64,000 bases of DNA from Iris pallida (taxonomy: Eukaryota; Streptophyta; Magnoliopsida; Asparagales; Iridaceae), in the NCBI GenBank assembly GCA_029216955.1, contig JANAVB010005597.1, positions 43,769,466-43,833,465 of the forward strand. Direction: 5' to 3'. Below are positions 12,101-24,429 of this stretch, in pieces (within the stretch, counting starts at the first letter, position 1; the number at the start of each line of letters is the position of its first letter). The notes below the pieces were generated by a model. The model searched no databases. It was not told the origin of the DNA and was given only the letters and a program-made list of their open reading frames with translations. The position numbers and the translations under genes were made by a program.

Positions 12101-13147
12101 TGTGCTTCTTCTCCAATATTTTTGAGATGAAGTACACCATGAACCCATGCTTCCAAGCTCCATGAAACCTTCATCTAGAGTCCAAATCCGAACTTCTATA
12201 GGTCAAAACGGGGCAGAATGAAATGTTCTACAACATAGAACCATCAAAACTTGGAAATAACAATACTAAATAGATCAAAACCCAAGAAATCCGAAAATAC
12301 TATAAGCTTAGATCTACACAAATTTAACCATGGAAATTGAAAACACCAAGTACTAAAGAGTATTAGAATCTCGAGAGGAAGAGAATAGAACAATAAAACG
12401 GAGTTCCTTCGCGAAGCAAGCTGCACTTGCCTAGACTCTCTTCCTGGTAGGTGAGGAGTTAATGGAGGAAAGAAGAAGAGTAATGAAGAGAGAGAAGGAA
12501 GTGGGGATTAATAAATGGTAGTGGTGGTGGTAGGTAGGTGGTTCTCCTATTGGTTCATGATGAACCAAGGCAAAACCAAGCCAAGCCGAACCAACCCAGG
12601 AATAAACCATGCCAAGATAAACCAAGGTGAACCAAGTCAAGGCCAATAAACTCTCTCTCTAGCAATTTAAACCAAATAAATCATGAAATAAACCAAGCCT
12701 CACTAATCCAAAAAATAAACTAATGAACCATTAAAACGAATTAAACTATCAATGCCAATAAAACCAAGCCAATACAAAATAAACCAAGATAACTAATCAT
12801 GACTAAATAAAATATGGGTCCAAAACATGTATACGTACACTAAATACGTATCACGAATTTGGGACATTACAGTAGGTAGGTCTTCTTTCTTGTTACAGTC
12901 ATTTGGGCTTCTATTGAAGTACTGTTTACTTATTCATTAAATGTTTATTAATTTTAATTTTGCAGAATTTATTTGCTTATCTGGATTTTTGGTTCGATTA
13001 AGCAAATAAATTCTTGTCTCAACGGTAATGAGTGCCAAATGCACCATCACAGATCAAACCATTATTTATAACAAATTTCACATCAACTCATTTCACAGAT
13101 CAAACAATATATAATGACATAAAAAATTGATAACAGATCAAACCATT

Positions 13148-16100
13148 ATGACTTCAACCCTCGAGCCGGCTCCATTCTTTGATAGTAAAAGAAATACAAG
13201 TGACAAAGATGATAATGAGTATCGACCAGACGATTGTGATGATTTGCTTAGTTCGTCTAGCAGCGATGACGAGAACAATGGGCCTTCTAATCCTCAAATA
13301 AAAAAGGTAATAAATAAGATATGCTTCTCAAAAGATATATTGTATTTAAATTATGTTCCTAACAATGCCTTAATACCTATGTATTTTGTATTTTTAGGTC
13401 GTATACAATGGTCCCACTCGTAAATCATCCCGCCTTGTTTCTACACATGAAGATAACATGACTGAGGTGTCCAATAACCTTCAATTGCATGTGTCCAGTC
13501 CTATGGAGTCACTAGCCAGTGGTACAGGTAACTTAATATTATCCTTACTGTGTCATGTCTAATATGCCATAATCCAACTTTCAGTTTAGAACTGCAATCT
13601 AGAGGTTGTCATATAACTGTGGCTTTGAATGGTCTAATGCAACTTTTGCTTCTACTTCTCGTGTCATGCATTGGTATCAAAATATCAGATTTGTTGAATG
13701 GTCTAATGCAGCTTTTGCATCTACTGTTGTTAATGTATCCATTAGTCTGTAGGAATCTGAATGCAATGTCAACTATTACCTTCAGATATGGCTAAAAATC
13801 AGATCACTCCCACATTTTCAAAACCTGTCATGATCACCCCAAGCCATGTAAAGTTGTAAGTCTTAGCTTTTGAACTTTTCCCACTGAATGCAAATTGTAC
13901 TTCCTGCTATATACCTGATAGATCAAAGGAGATTAGAAAAGCAGTAGCAGAACAGAGCAGTAGCAGATTAGAAATTGCATTAGACACTGAACTAACTAGG
14001 TTCATGTATCTACAAAATTTTATTAGACACTGAACTAACTAGGTTCATGCACTTTTGTACCATCAGAACAACATAGTTCATGTTTCTAAATAAGAAATTA
14101 AAATGTATACAGTATGTATCTCTACATAATGGCCTCAACCTATAATATCTGCAAAGCTAAGAGGCCTTTGGAGGAAAAGGAAAATGTAGTTTGATTATAT
14201 GGCATAATCATTTTTGGCTGGATTGGTAAATAATTATACATACCATGAAAGGATGTCTTAGTTTTGAAGAACACAATAAAGTTACTGTCAAGCAGGTTAA
14301 ACTCAAAATATCATATGCTTATTCTAATATGATATCAGTATCAAGTATCAGTATCGAATATTATACAATGTTCTTTTTTTATAATCATGGTGGCAGCCCG
14401 AACACGAGGCCATATTCAGTTTGGACGACAAGCTCATTGTTGTTGCTGAGGACTAGATTCTGCGCTAAATTTTGATCTATGAGAAATTGGATCGTGAGGA
14501 AGATCAATATGCTACATTGTTTTGTTATCAACACAATATAACCATTACCTTGGTTGAACTTGTATAATATAAATTCACAACATTCGTGCATCTTAATATT
14601 ATGGTTTATTTACAACTGAATACCAGAAGCATCACTTTTTTGTCATGGAATTATTATTTAGCTTCATGATGCATGAAAATGCGCTCATTGAGATGGGTTT
14701 CTGTAGCTTCCATTTCTTCTTTACTGTAGCCTTGGACTCTGTAGCTTTCATTTCTTCTTTAATACCCCTTTTCATATGGTAGCCTGGGTTACAAACAATT
14801 TCTATCGCTTTGACTAATTTTCTTGGATTAACAGCTTGCATGGTGATGAGATGTAATTTTCTATCCGGTGTTGCACCATTTACTATTATCTGCATAATAT
14901 TATCATTCTCAAGATTATCCTATTACAGTCTTTACATCACACTAATACCTTTTTTCTAAATTTTTGCTTTCCACGTTTTATTTATATTCTTTTTTTAAAA
15001 ACACAGGTCTTGTGTATATTATTAGTAGCAACTGAAAACGTTACTGTAATATATTTCTCCACATTGTTGCTATTTCTGGTATTTATGCATCTTTTAGTTT
15101 TCTTGTGTATAACTAACTGTTTGGAGGTTGAATATAGTTCTTCTAATATAGATAGGTTCAATTTAAACAAATTTAATGCCAAGTCTCTGAAGAAACAAAG
15201 CACTTAAATGAAAAGGCACACAAATTGGAAAATAGCAGTAAAAAATGACACCATTTTGCTCTTGCTCTCGTTTCTGAGTAAGCCAGTGATTTTAGCTACT
15301 TTAGTAAACCTCTTTATGGATTAGGGACATGGAAAAAAACTCAAAATATTATACAATGTTCGGATATGGTATCAGTATCGAATATGATATCAGTATCGAG
15401 TATCATCTGTACCAATGATCTGATACACACCCGAGCCCCACACTTGAAATATCTGATACACTCAGGAACCCAAGTGAAATAGGACTGAACAAAGGATATA
15501 AGGGTATGTGGATTGCAAAGTAGCATGACATAACCTACCCAAGTTCACTGCCTAATTGAACAGTAGCAGTAAGGCTAAACATGAGTAGGAGACATGGTCT
15601 AAAAATCTGCAGGACTTGACCAAAGAGATGAGGCTAATGCAAGTTTAAGAGCACTCAAATTGGATACTTAAAAGTAATGTAGGGTAGACACGAATAGAAG
15701 GACATAAGAAAGGTCTGAACAACAAGTATAAACTTGAACAAACCACTGAACCATTAAACATATTAGGACACCAAGTTCAGTAGGACAGAATTGTTTTTGA
15801 ACAAAACCTGGGGTCAAGGATTATGGGTTTGATACTCCAATGCAAGATAGTAATTCAAAGAGGACAGATTTGGTGTTTGCATATATGTCTTCCCAACTCG
15901 AGCTCCCTCATTGCCAATACATCTCATGACAAAATGTCAAAGAGCGAATGGGATGTATAGGTAACAAATAATAACTTAGATTATGGGCTAAACCAAATAA
16001 ACTCAGGTATGGCTCGATACCTAGTATTCCCTCAATAATTGGACTGAACCAATGAGTACAAGAGATGACTAGATATAAGACAGATAAATATGTAAAGAGA

Positions 16101-18632
16101 GGTGGACAACATGTGTGGACTAAACTTAAGGTATCAGTGGTCTGATACTTAAAGTCTGAACAAGGGATATGCAGTGAATAACCTGTAGGGGAGGTGGACA
16201 TGATGGTTAATGGCTCGACTTGGCATAAGACATGGACTGGACAGGACTGAAATGAATGTTAGGGACATTTTATCAAGACTGAACATCATGGATAGAGTGG
16301 GTATCACAATATAGTGTGAATTTGCCAACTGGAAACAAGGTGGACTGGTCATTTTTAGAACAGAACATGGCAGCACTTGAACAACCATGATATGGACAGA
16401 ACAAAGCAAGTGATGGCAAAACATATCTAAGGGTTAACTCGATTGATGCAGGACACTTCAATTTGGAACAAGTTCAGGACAATAGATGGCAATTGGGGGG
16501 ACTAATCACCATGAAACTGGGTCTGAACAAGGGGACAAAATAACCCTGATATGGACAGTAAACCAGTGAATAAATCATATACCAAGCCCCCAACTCCAAA
16601 ATAATATACCAAACTAATCCAATGTCATAAGATAACAACCAAAATCTGAATAAATCACATACCGTCATATCCTTATGCTCCAGGCAACTCACAAAAATGA
16701 ATTACAGGCTATGTTGGCCATAACATATATGCGGAAGATGATTTCCTATACTGACACCATCTGACTTGTGATAGAAACATATTGAACAATGGTTAAAATG
16801 GAAGAAAAATTAATTTGATCTCTACCAACAATCAAAAAAAGTAAGATTTTCCATAGACAATGAATTCAGTCTGATTTTTTTTATGCAACTTGATCTCTAC
16901 CAACAATCCAAAAAATTAATTTGACAGGCTCCCAGAAGAAAAATACATGGGGGAAGACACGTGGTAAAGCAGTAGAAAAAATGGTACAAAAATCTACAAG
17001 ATTCAAGTGCCAATTCCTACCACGGAAAGGGCTCCAGTTGGGAAAAATGTCACTCCCCTTGCAAACCAGATTGGTGTCAAAATTCGGGCTGCCGCTCCAC
17101 TTCAGGACGTCATGTATTGGGATGACATTGATGACTCCCTAAAGAAGTCAATTATTCTAAGAGTTCGGGTATTAGTGAATCTATTCACTAGTTCATATAA
17201 TTAGGTTTATTTCTATATACTATTTATTCATAATATGTATCATTGAATATTTTTTTGCAGGATAAATTTGAGATAAAAAATTATGATAATGATGAAGTGG
17301 TGAGACATGCCATTACAAAAATATGCCAGCTGAGATACAAAGATTGGAGGAGTCGCATGCATGCACATTATAAGAGTTTGTTGAAGAATGGCGTTAATCC
17401 AAGAAGCAAACCGTATAAAGGCGTTTCACAAGAGGATTGGGAGTATATGATTGATCAGGTTTGGACAACAAATAAAAATTTTAAGGTATATGTTACTCAA
17501 TTACTTTATTCCTACTTTTGTGGTTGTTTTGTGGTTTCTAGGTGGTGGGTCTTTATATTGGATCGACACTAACACCTAACAGAACTAATCAAAGATATAT
17601 GAGCACTATTAAAAAGTCTCTATCTTTAGGATAGATACTCCTAGGTATCTATAACGCATGCACTCCTACAACAATCTGTATGGAAGTTAGGGTATCTAGT
17701 AGATAGATCTGTTGCATACAGATCTTGAGTTTTCATTTGAAGAACACACTGAAGATAAAGAAAACAGTTCATTTAATAACTATCCATATGTCTTATTTAG
17801 GGCCATGGCATCAGTTTGATTAGAAAGCTTGGTTATCTTTTCACCAAGCTTGGTTATCTTTTCACCTTTTGTTTTGGTTTCATGTTGTAGAAACGATATG
17901 AACAAAACGTAGTAGCACGTTCCAGTTTGCCATGGAATCATTCTTGCGGGTCAAGGTCATTTGTAGCAACAATGTCCATGAAGGTTGACACCTTTTTTTT
18001 ATACAATTTATACATTAATTTTTATTATATAATTTATTTACTTATCCATATCCATGAAATTAGGCGGAGATGCCTCACTTTGTAGATTTTTTCAAGGAAT
18101 CTCATTGGAGTAAGAAGAAAGATAACTTGTTGGATCCTAAGTGTATGGAGAAACACGTAAGTCTATCATATATTTTGTTGTTTGACTATTTCCTAAAATG
18201 AAAAAAGAAGTTACCAGTAAGTAATTAAGGTTTTCTTTGTAATGTAACTAATTATGTTCCTTTTAATGTTAGGGTGAGCTTGAAAATTTGCGAATTATGT
18301 GTTCTCAGCCAAATGCAATTCCAATGTCAGAAGAAAAAATGTCGGTAGCAGTGCTTGGGAAGAAATCGAGTTACTTGAGAGGATATGGGGTGGGTCGTAA
18401 GCCCTCTAATACTAAAACAACATTCAGGGAGAATGGTGAGGAAGCAATTATCTTAAGAGAGGAGTTAACATCACTCAAGGAACTCAATGAAACTCAACAA
18501 CAACAACTTGAGGCGCAGCAACAACAAATTAGTGCACAGAACGAGAAACTTGAAAAGTTCCAAGCGGTGTTGATGAGATGTGGATTACTTTCGTCGGATC
18601 AATGTGGGGAGGATTCACCTGAGGGATGCTAG
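13148..18632 (+). pseudogene. CACTA second gene, Transposase_24 (PTTA/En/Spm) family, 7-8 exons
   Basis: Exons by GT-AG sites and frame: 13148-13306, 13398-13527, 13786-13855, about 16928-17168, 17261-17485, 17891-17983, 18064-18156 and 18273-18632. The last four join in phase without stops. The protein opens with an acidic Ser-rich part (DDLLSSSSSDDE). The family core follows: YKDWRSRMHAHYKS with GVSQEDWEYMIDQVW (17300-17460), CGSRSFVATM (~17948) and FFKESHWSKKKD (~18085). It ends in a Gln-rich coiled coil (18490-18580). TnpA-like products of this kind are thought to bind subterminal repeats. Exon 16928-17168 needs a one-base frame change near 17005, so the copy is probably dead. ATG 13148 is the first in frame; the true start could be upstream. 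Confidence 0.8.
13856..16927 (+). other. Long intron or inserted sequence inside the CACTA gene
   Basis: About 3 kb without recognisable coding sequence. A 28-base exact direct repeat occurs at 13979-14006 and 14022-14049. A TATCAGTATCGA-rich segment occurs twice (near 14330-14370 and 15355-15410), and the words CTGAAC and GGACA are frequent from 15600 to 16550. The length and composition suggest inserted DNA, but no terminal repeats or target duplication were found. Confidence 0.4.
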
Positions 18633-19135
18633 GCAGCGACTTCTCATGGGTATATCTCTATCTTGATTGTTCTTATGCTTGGGTACCCATATTTTAAAAT
18701 GTTTGTCTCATGTATCTAGTATCTGTATTCATATCCGTTTCATGTCCGTAACTTTATCATGTATATGCGTTCATACAACTGTCATTTTTATTAGGATGAT
18801 TCTTTCAGGACAACCTTCAAGTTAATTGAAATTATTATTTTTTCTGTCTTGATTCCAGAGACCTTCTAATTGCTTATACTTTTTACCCATATTTGTATTA
18901 TTAGAGTTTGACTTTTTCCTCTGAAACATTCTTTTATTTTGTGCAATATCAAAATTTGATAGAGCCAAAATTTGATAGAGCTTGATGTTCTTGTGTTTTA
19001 TTTCAGTTATTAGAATATAGAGTCAAGAAAAATATTTGAATAGTAATGAGTTATTGAGATAAAATTTCATTCTTTTATATATTTTGTTTTACTTACAATT
19101 TTGTTTTCTTTAATTTTTGTTTGCAGGATCACATG

Positions 19136-19229
19136 GACAACAACTCAATTTTTTGGGAAGGACTCGGCAATCTTTCGGAAGGACTCGGCAAATTTTTTGG
19201 GAATAGACTCGGACAATTTTTTGGGAAGA
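19136..19229 (+). repeat. Short tandem repeat GGACTCGG...TTTTTTGGGAA
   Basis: About four degenerate units of 20-25 bases, each containing ACTCGG(C/A)AA followed by TTTTTTGGGAA, lie downstream of the CACTA gene stop. The unit differs from the GCGACAT motif nearer the terminus. Confidence 0.7.
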
Positions 19230-19565
19230 TAGTAAATTTATGAATTTTTGTTTACATTATAGTTATCTAAGCTGGATAGCAATACATTTGTGGAATACAT
19301 TACATGTCTTGTTGAATGCTTGAAGTTGTTAAGATATTTGCATTAATGGATTATATTATGAGAAAACTGTTTTAAGATATTATATTGAATATCATGTTGT
19401 GGTTACAACTTCTTGCTCTTTTTTCTCAAGTTCTTTTAATATGAATTTTTGTTTTATAATTTAATTTCAAAATAAGGTTTTTGCATATCTATGTTGAAAA
19501 ATATATGCAAAAAGAGAAAATAATTATTTCTTACAAAAAATTAACATTAACAGTATAAAATGGCT

Positions 19566-19901
19566 TTCGCGACATCACACAATTTGTGTAGCAGAAAGTC
19601 GTATCCTATACATTAAAAAAACTACTTTTTCCCATGTTATGTAGCCAAATATACTAACATTCTGCGACATAAATGACACATGTCGCCGAAACTTATTTTT
19701 TTTAAAAATGTGTCTGATGTCGCCAAAAGTAGATATCTTTTCGCGACATGGTCTGCCCATGTCGCCATATACTTTCCCAGACAAGGCTATCGCGACATAC
19801 GTGCGACATAACGAGATATGTCGCCGAAACTCTTTGGCGACATAAATATAGCTTTTGGCTACGTATTCCATATGTTGCAGAATTTGCATTTTCTTGTAGT
19901 G
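19566..19901 (+). repeat. CACTA 1 right subterminal repeats and terminus
   Basis: Ten or so copies of GCGACAT or ATGTCGC in both orientations (for example 19568, 19745, 19758, 19793, 19805, 19818, 19836) precede the CACTA terminus. In this class such subterminal motifs are the binding sites of the element's own protein. The terminal 13 bases are TTTTCTTGTAGTG. Confidence 0.85.
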
Positions 19902-20345
19902 CTTCCTTCCAGCCCGCCTCCGTCGCATGCCCCCTCGCCGCCACTCACCGCAGCTCTCCCCCTCCCCGCTTCCGTCGCACGCCTCCTCACCGCCGCTCAC
20001 CGCAACTCCCCCTTCCCTGTCCCCGCTCCCCCTCCCTCACTCTCCTCCTCCCGCCCCCGGCAGCAACCCCCCTCTTCTCCGGCGCCGGCAACGAAGGGGA
20101 GACGTGCAGCAGCGACGGCGAGTGCTTGCAGCAACGACAACGGCGGTAAGTGCGCGTAGCAGCGGCAGCAAGCAACATCAGCGACGAGGTGGGGAGGGAG
20201 ATCATCGCTGCAGGACAGGGTGAGGTGTTAGCACAGCGGGACAGAGAGGGTGGTCAGTGCGGTGGGGAGGGGGGTTGGCTACCCGCGACGGGGAGGGAGG
20301 ACGATGACTGCCCGTAGCTTGGGACGGGTAAGAAGACAATGAAAG
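19902..20345. other. GC-rich Pro/Arg-coding-looking tract, unassigned
   Basis: Directly outside the CACTA end the composition jumps to very GC-rich (CCGCCGCTCACCG-type runs), then falls back to AT-rich near 20345 at GAGGGGTATTTTAGTCAA. Several frames are open because the tract lacks A and T; none shows a known domain. It may be a first exon or 5' UTR of a host gene, or the GC-rich half of a MULE-like miniature split by the CACTA insertion, like the element at 41230. Confidence 0.35.
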
Positions 20346-21605
20346 AGGGGTATTTTAGTCAAGTAAATTTGGATCAAAGTAATTATTTGTTAGTTGTAGA
20401 TTGTTTCTGTCAAAAGTGGAAGAATTTTAATATTATAAAAATTGTATTGAGTACACCTTAAATTGTGCTAAATGAAGTGGGTGGAAAGTCGAATTTTTGT
20501 TTTTTCTGTTTTACTTTTCTTTGGTAGCACGTGTCATGGATGAGTTTAACAAATGCTAATGAGTTGAAAATTATACCAACTATGGGGATTAGATTCGGCA
20601 GGCCATTTTCATCCTTTTCAGGAATGTTTTTTTATTTTTTTTAACTCAAGCTTTCCGTAGCAACTCCACCAATGTACTGCTTGGAGCTTCAGACTATTGG
20701 GTACACAGAAATACGGAAGGAAGTTGTGAGATTGTCCACTGTCCACATTAGTGACATAATTAAAGCGAGCATCAAAGTGTTTGAGTGACAGACAGACAGA
20801 CAGACAGACATACATGCAACAATTAATCTTATAGTTAGCGACGGACTAATGATAAAATTTACTATATAAGAACGGTTGTTGCCAAAATTGTTCCCACGAT
20901 GCCAAGTGGTAGATCATAGGAGGCTTTTATCTTATTTTCAATGTTTTAAAGAACCGAACTAAATCCATCAACATTGGATTAGGTTAAAGCGGTTCATCCA
21001 CTAGGTTAATCCAGTTTAATCAGTTTGCTTACAAGCTTACGTTAAATGTATTACATAACATACACCAACTACACTATACATAGAATTTCTAAGCAACTTT
21101 CAGTTCTCCCTTAGTAAATTTGTACTATTCTTAGAAATTGATAGTTTTAATTAACAAAAAATTTGAATTGGGAAGTCAAGATCAAATTTGTTTAAAATTC
21201 AGTTGGATCAGACGGTTCGATAGTTTGACCGACCGAATCGACCAGGTTATACAAATCAAACCAATTTTTGAAGAAAAAAAATAGTGGATCGATGTTAAGC
21301 CAGTCTAAAAAAGCTACAAGTTATGTATTTATACCGACACATTGTCTAACGGATTCAGAGTTCCGACTATGGTTGAGGCTTATATGTTCATATTATTTAA
21401 ATACAAGGTCCGTCTTATGGGTGAGCAATGGATTGGTAAAACAATATTATTTACTTTCTTATAAATCGACTTAAAATAACTCGTTAGACAAGATTTAGAC
21501 GTAGATAACTTTGATAAGTGTACTATATTTCTAGAGGTAGGACGGAACAAAAATGTTAAGGCAGAAAATATTTTAGATTTCACTATATCACACTTGTTTC
21601 ACCTA
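20346..21605. other. AT-rich intergenic DNA with GACA microsatellite
   Basis: No gene seen. A (GACA)n microsatellite lies at about 20786-20811. The stretch 20950-21260 is rich in GAACCG/CGGTTC words, resembling the subterminal parts of degenerate hAT elements, but termini were not found. Confidence 0.4.
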
Positions 21606-21916
21606 GGCCACATTTGGTTCGCTGAATCAGAATCTTAATGAAAAAAATAAAAAAAATAAGAAGCATGAAAGAAAAAAGATTTCCAAAGAAAAAAAAAATA
21701 AGAGAAAAAAATGGTTCTCCCATCCACCACAAATATTCACTTTCTCTTACAATTTTCAGTATTTATTATAAAAATGTAGGACTAAACTAGTCTTGTTTAA
21801 AGATGAATTCTGATTATATTCCTAGTCTTTACAAACATCGATTTTTTTTTTTTTACAATTTTCTAAAGTAAAGAAAAAAAATTCATTTCCTTCCTTTCCT
21901 TGAACCAAATGAGACC
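21606..21916. mobile_element. Harbinger-like MITE with CTA duplication
   Basis: Left end GGCCACATTTGGTTC and right end (reverse complement) GGTCTCATTTGGTTC match in 13 of 15 positions. Both sides are flanked by CTA (21603-21605 and 21917-21919). The interior is A/T-rich with no coding sequence. A 3-base duplication fits the PIF/Harbinger class, although TTA/TAA is the usual target. Confidence 0.7.
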
Positions 21917-21931
21917 CTAGTACATTGTGGC

Positions 21932-22108
21932 GGAGAAAACTTTGATACAGATGGAAGTATCAAAGTTTTGATACCTCCAATATATGACAAGTGGCCTCCC
22001 CTCTCACTTTGTAAAATGTGTTGACATAAAGTTTGAGGAAGAGCCCACTTGTCACACAAAAGAGATATCAAAACTTTGATACATCCTTCTGTATCAAAGT
22101 TTTACTCC
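21932..22108. mobile_element. Hairpin MITE with AAAACTTTGATACAG termini, 177 bp
   Basis: The two halves are inverted copies. The left begins GGAGAAAACTTTGATACAG and the right, reverse complemented, begins GGAGTAAAACTTTGATACAG. Both continue with ATCAAAGTTTTGATA and a GTGGCCTC/GTGGGCTC block. The whole can fold into one long hairpin. No convincing target duplication was found, so the superfamily stays open. Confidence 0.7.
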
Positions 22109-22451
22109 ATTTTGGCCCATCAACATGTACCATTTCATCCTCATTAAAGAGAGAGGTTAAGTGTCGTAACCATAAAATGTCCCCAAATTTTTTTTTTTTT
22201 TTTTGGAACAATACTATGGTACTCATCTCTTTTGCATCTTCTACAAATCAATAAAAGAGAATTGCCCACAAAAGTCCAACAGCAAGAAGGGGGGTTAAGG
22301 AAGAAAGGGATGGGGAACATAGTAACAAGCAAATCAAGGAAGCCATTGCTTTCCATGTCTCTCTCATCTGCTTTTTTTCAAATAGCTGGGCCAGGCTGGC
22401 TGGGTCTCGAGTTTCACAACTAATAAATCCATCTACAAAATCTTTTTTTAA
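22109..22451. other. No gene seen; T15 tract
   Basis: Non-coding stretch with a long T homopolymer near 22187-22204. Small ORFs on both strands here have no recognisable domain. Confidence 0.5.
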
Positions 22452-22755
22452 AGCCACGTTTGGTTCGCAGAATAGAAAGAAAAGAAAATCAATTTTTTGA
22501 TTTTTTTTTCTTTAAAAAATTATAATTTTTATAAATAAAATAAAGGTGATTGAAAATGTTAAATTATTTTTTAAAAAAAGTGAATACTTAAATGTAGGAA
22601 AGAGAATCCTTACTTGGATGGATGGATCCACTTTTTTTTTCTAATTTTTTCATTGGAAATTATTTTCTTTTTCACCTCAATTTCTTTGGCACCCAAATGT
22701 AGAAAAATAATGACTTTTCTTTCACAGTCTCATGATTCTGCGAACCAAACGAAAC
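22452..22755. mobile_element. Harbinger-like MITE with TAA duplication
   Basis: Left end AGCCACGTTTGGTTCGCAG and right end (reverse complement) GTTTCGTTTGGTTCGCAG share the CGTTTGGTTCGCAGAAT core. Both sides carry TAA (22449-22451 and 22756-22758). The core resembles that of the MITE at 21606, so the two are probably one family. Confidence 0.75.
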
Positions 22756-22758
22756 TAA

Positions 22759-22869
22759 AGTCTCGTTTGGTACACTGTAATGTAATCATAATCGCAATGT
22801 AGTCAAATAAATTTTTTTTATTTGATTATATTGTTATTACAATTATATTACAATAAACCAAACGGAGTC
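22759..22869. mobile_element. Second Harbinger-like MITE, directly adjoining
   Basis: Left end AGTCTCGTTTGGT and right end (reverse complement) GACTCCGTTTGGT. TAA occurs at 22756-22758 and 22870-22872, so its left TAA is the same one that closes the preceding MITE. Length 111 bp; interior is TAATCATAATCG/TTGTTATTACAATTA-type, partly palindromic. Confidence 0.7.
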
Positions 22870-23931
22870 TAAGTGTAAATTAATACTTGTTTATATACAG
22901 CTACTTACCACTTGATCATCACTTTCTAAGTGGTGGCCAAACCAAACCAAACAAAAAAGGAAAAATAGACCATTCTTGATGCGTGTGCTAATCTATAATT
23001 TAAGAGCAAATAATACTTTTAACCCAATCCTCCTTCCATCCTTCCTCGTCTATATGACATGTGGACTAGTTTGTGATGCACGCCGCTTCTAAAACTTTTA
23101 TCATAAAAAGAGAAACCTCTGTCAAAATTGAATAAACCAACATTTTAAAAATTTAAAATCGAAGCTAAATCAAATTAGCCAAAATCAAAATCGGACCAAA
23201 CTAGATAATAAATTTGGTTTATTCAGTTTGTTCATTTGAAATATTTATATTATTTAATTGGTCTTGAGCAAAGCTAAAGTATGGTTAAATTATATTTAAA
23301 ATTATAATTTTCATACACACATTGTTGTTTTTCAAAGTAGCATTCAAAGTTGGACTAATTGTTAAATTATTAAAATTAGATTTCAAAACATATATATAGA
23401 ATTGTTATTTTCAAAATATATACATTTTAATAAAAAAATATGCATAAAATTGAGAGTATTTATATAATTGTATATGTTTTATTCGATTTTTGATTTTGGA
23501 TCGAAATCTAAAAAATCGAATCAAAACCGAAACGAAACCAAAACCAAATAATTTTTTTTAGTAATTTCAAAATCGAAAAAAAAAAAATCAAATCAAAATT
23601 CGGTTTAAACCCAAATAATGCTCACCCCTGGCCACTAATATGTGATGTACACGGCTTGTTAAACTTTTATGATGACCTATCTGTCATAAAGAGAACGCAA
23701 GAGAACGTACGAGATGACAATTAATTTAGTGGTGGGGTGTTAATATCTCGACAGCTTGTTATTAGCTGGAGAAATGATAGTACTGTTTCCTGTAGGATTG
23801 GTGGCCAACCGGCAAGGAGGACAGTGGACGGACAAGATGGACCATCTATGTTTCTTCTTATTTTCCACATTAGGAACAATGGGGGAGCTCCTTGCACACA
23901 GCTCATTGCTCTTGTCTATGCTATTTAGGAA
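22870..23931. other. Degenerate hAT-like relic and unassigned DNA
   Basis: 23110-23632 is rich in AAACCAAA/AACCGAA words and ends in AATGCTCACCCCTGGCC, resembling the terminus of plant hAT-like relics. Its flanks (about 23077-23105 and 23641-23669) are similar to each other (GTGATG(C/T)AC ... AACTTTTAT). 23740-23931 holds overlapping short ORFs with no recognisable domain. Confidence 0.4.
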
Positions 23932-24420
23932 CAGGGCTGAAAAGCAAACGAACGAGCTCGAACAAAGAGTGTTCAACTTTGATTTGACTTAACTATTGAA
24001 CGAGTTTGATTCAAGTCGAACTTGGACCGAACCGAATGCGAACAGTTTGAATCGTTTTACAGTCCTAGTAGTGAGTATTTATAGGACATGTTGTATAGAC
24101 TATCACACTATTTCACTCAAGTTTTAAAGACTTTTTTATTAAATTACTTATGCCCTTTACATCATAAATTTACAATCATATAAAGAACAAAAAAATGTGT
24201 AAAATTATATGTATTTCTATCTATTAAAAAAAGGCATAACATATAGAAAAAGTCCTAATATGAGAAATCGAGCCGAGTTCGAGCCTGTTTGCGAACAAAA
24301 TCGAGTCGAACAACTTATGGTCGAACTCGGTATCGATTAGTCCATGAACGAGTTTAAATCGAGCTTGGACCGGGCCGAACACGAGCCGAATGCGAACGGT
24401 TTGAATCGTTTTACAGCCCT
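23932..24420. mobile_element. Non-autonomous hAT element with ATTTAGGAA duplication
   Basis: Left end CAGGGCTGAAAA and right end (reverse complement) AGGGCTGTAAAA; the last base of the right end seems lost. ATTTAGGAA is found on both sides (23923-23931 and 24421-24429), consistent with the 8-bp duplication of hAT elements. Both halves carry GAACGAGTTT and GAGCTTGGACCG words, subterminal repeats seen twice. No coding sequence. Confidence 0.8.
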
Positions 24421-24429
24421 ATTTAGGAA

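Larger units (their letters stand above)
9710..12871 (-). repeat. Related LTR in reverse orientation (solo LTR or element remnant), 3162 bp
   Basis: Read on the minus strand it starts TGTAATGTCCC at 12871 and ends GGGGTGTCA at 9710. It is homologous block by block to the gypsy LTR: the terminal CTGGTTCTGGGG, the CTTACGCCTTTTG block (near 11470 here, near 8005 there), the GGTTCATCATGAAC block and the pyrimidine tract with TTCATTACTCTTC. Overall divergence is large, so it is another family. No internal region adjoins it. The flanking 5-mers (GGGCA and GTAGG) do not match, so no target duplication is seen; a rearranged element is as likely as a solo LTR. Confidence 0.85.
12872..19901 (+). mobile_element. 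CACTA element 1, right part, left end missing
   Basis: The right terminus reads TTTTCTTGTAGTG at 19889-19901, the reverse complement of the plant CACTACAAGAAAA terminus, preceded by many GCGACAT/ATGTCGC subterminal motifs. A Transposase_24 gene on the plus strand lies inside. The left terminus and the TNP2 gene normally upstream are not seen; that side is occupied by the gypsy LTRs. The 3-base target duplication cannot be checked. Confidence 0.85.

Noticed and set aside
12872..12890. Polypurine tract of a minus-strand element beginning right of LTR2
   Set aside because: The minus strand reads AAGAAGACCTACCTAC, with too many pyrimidines, and the adjoining DNA belongs to the CACTA gene region.
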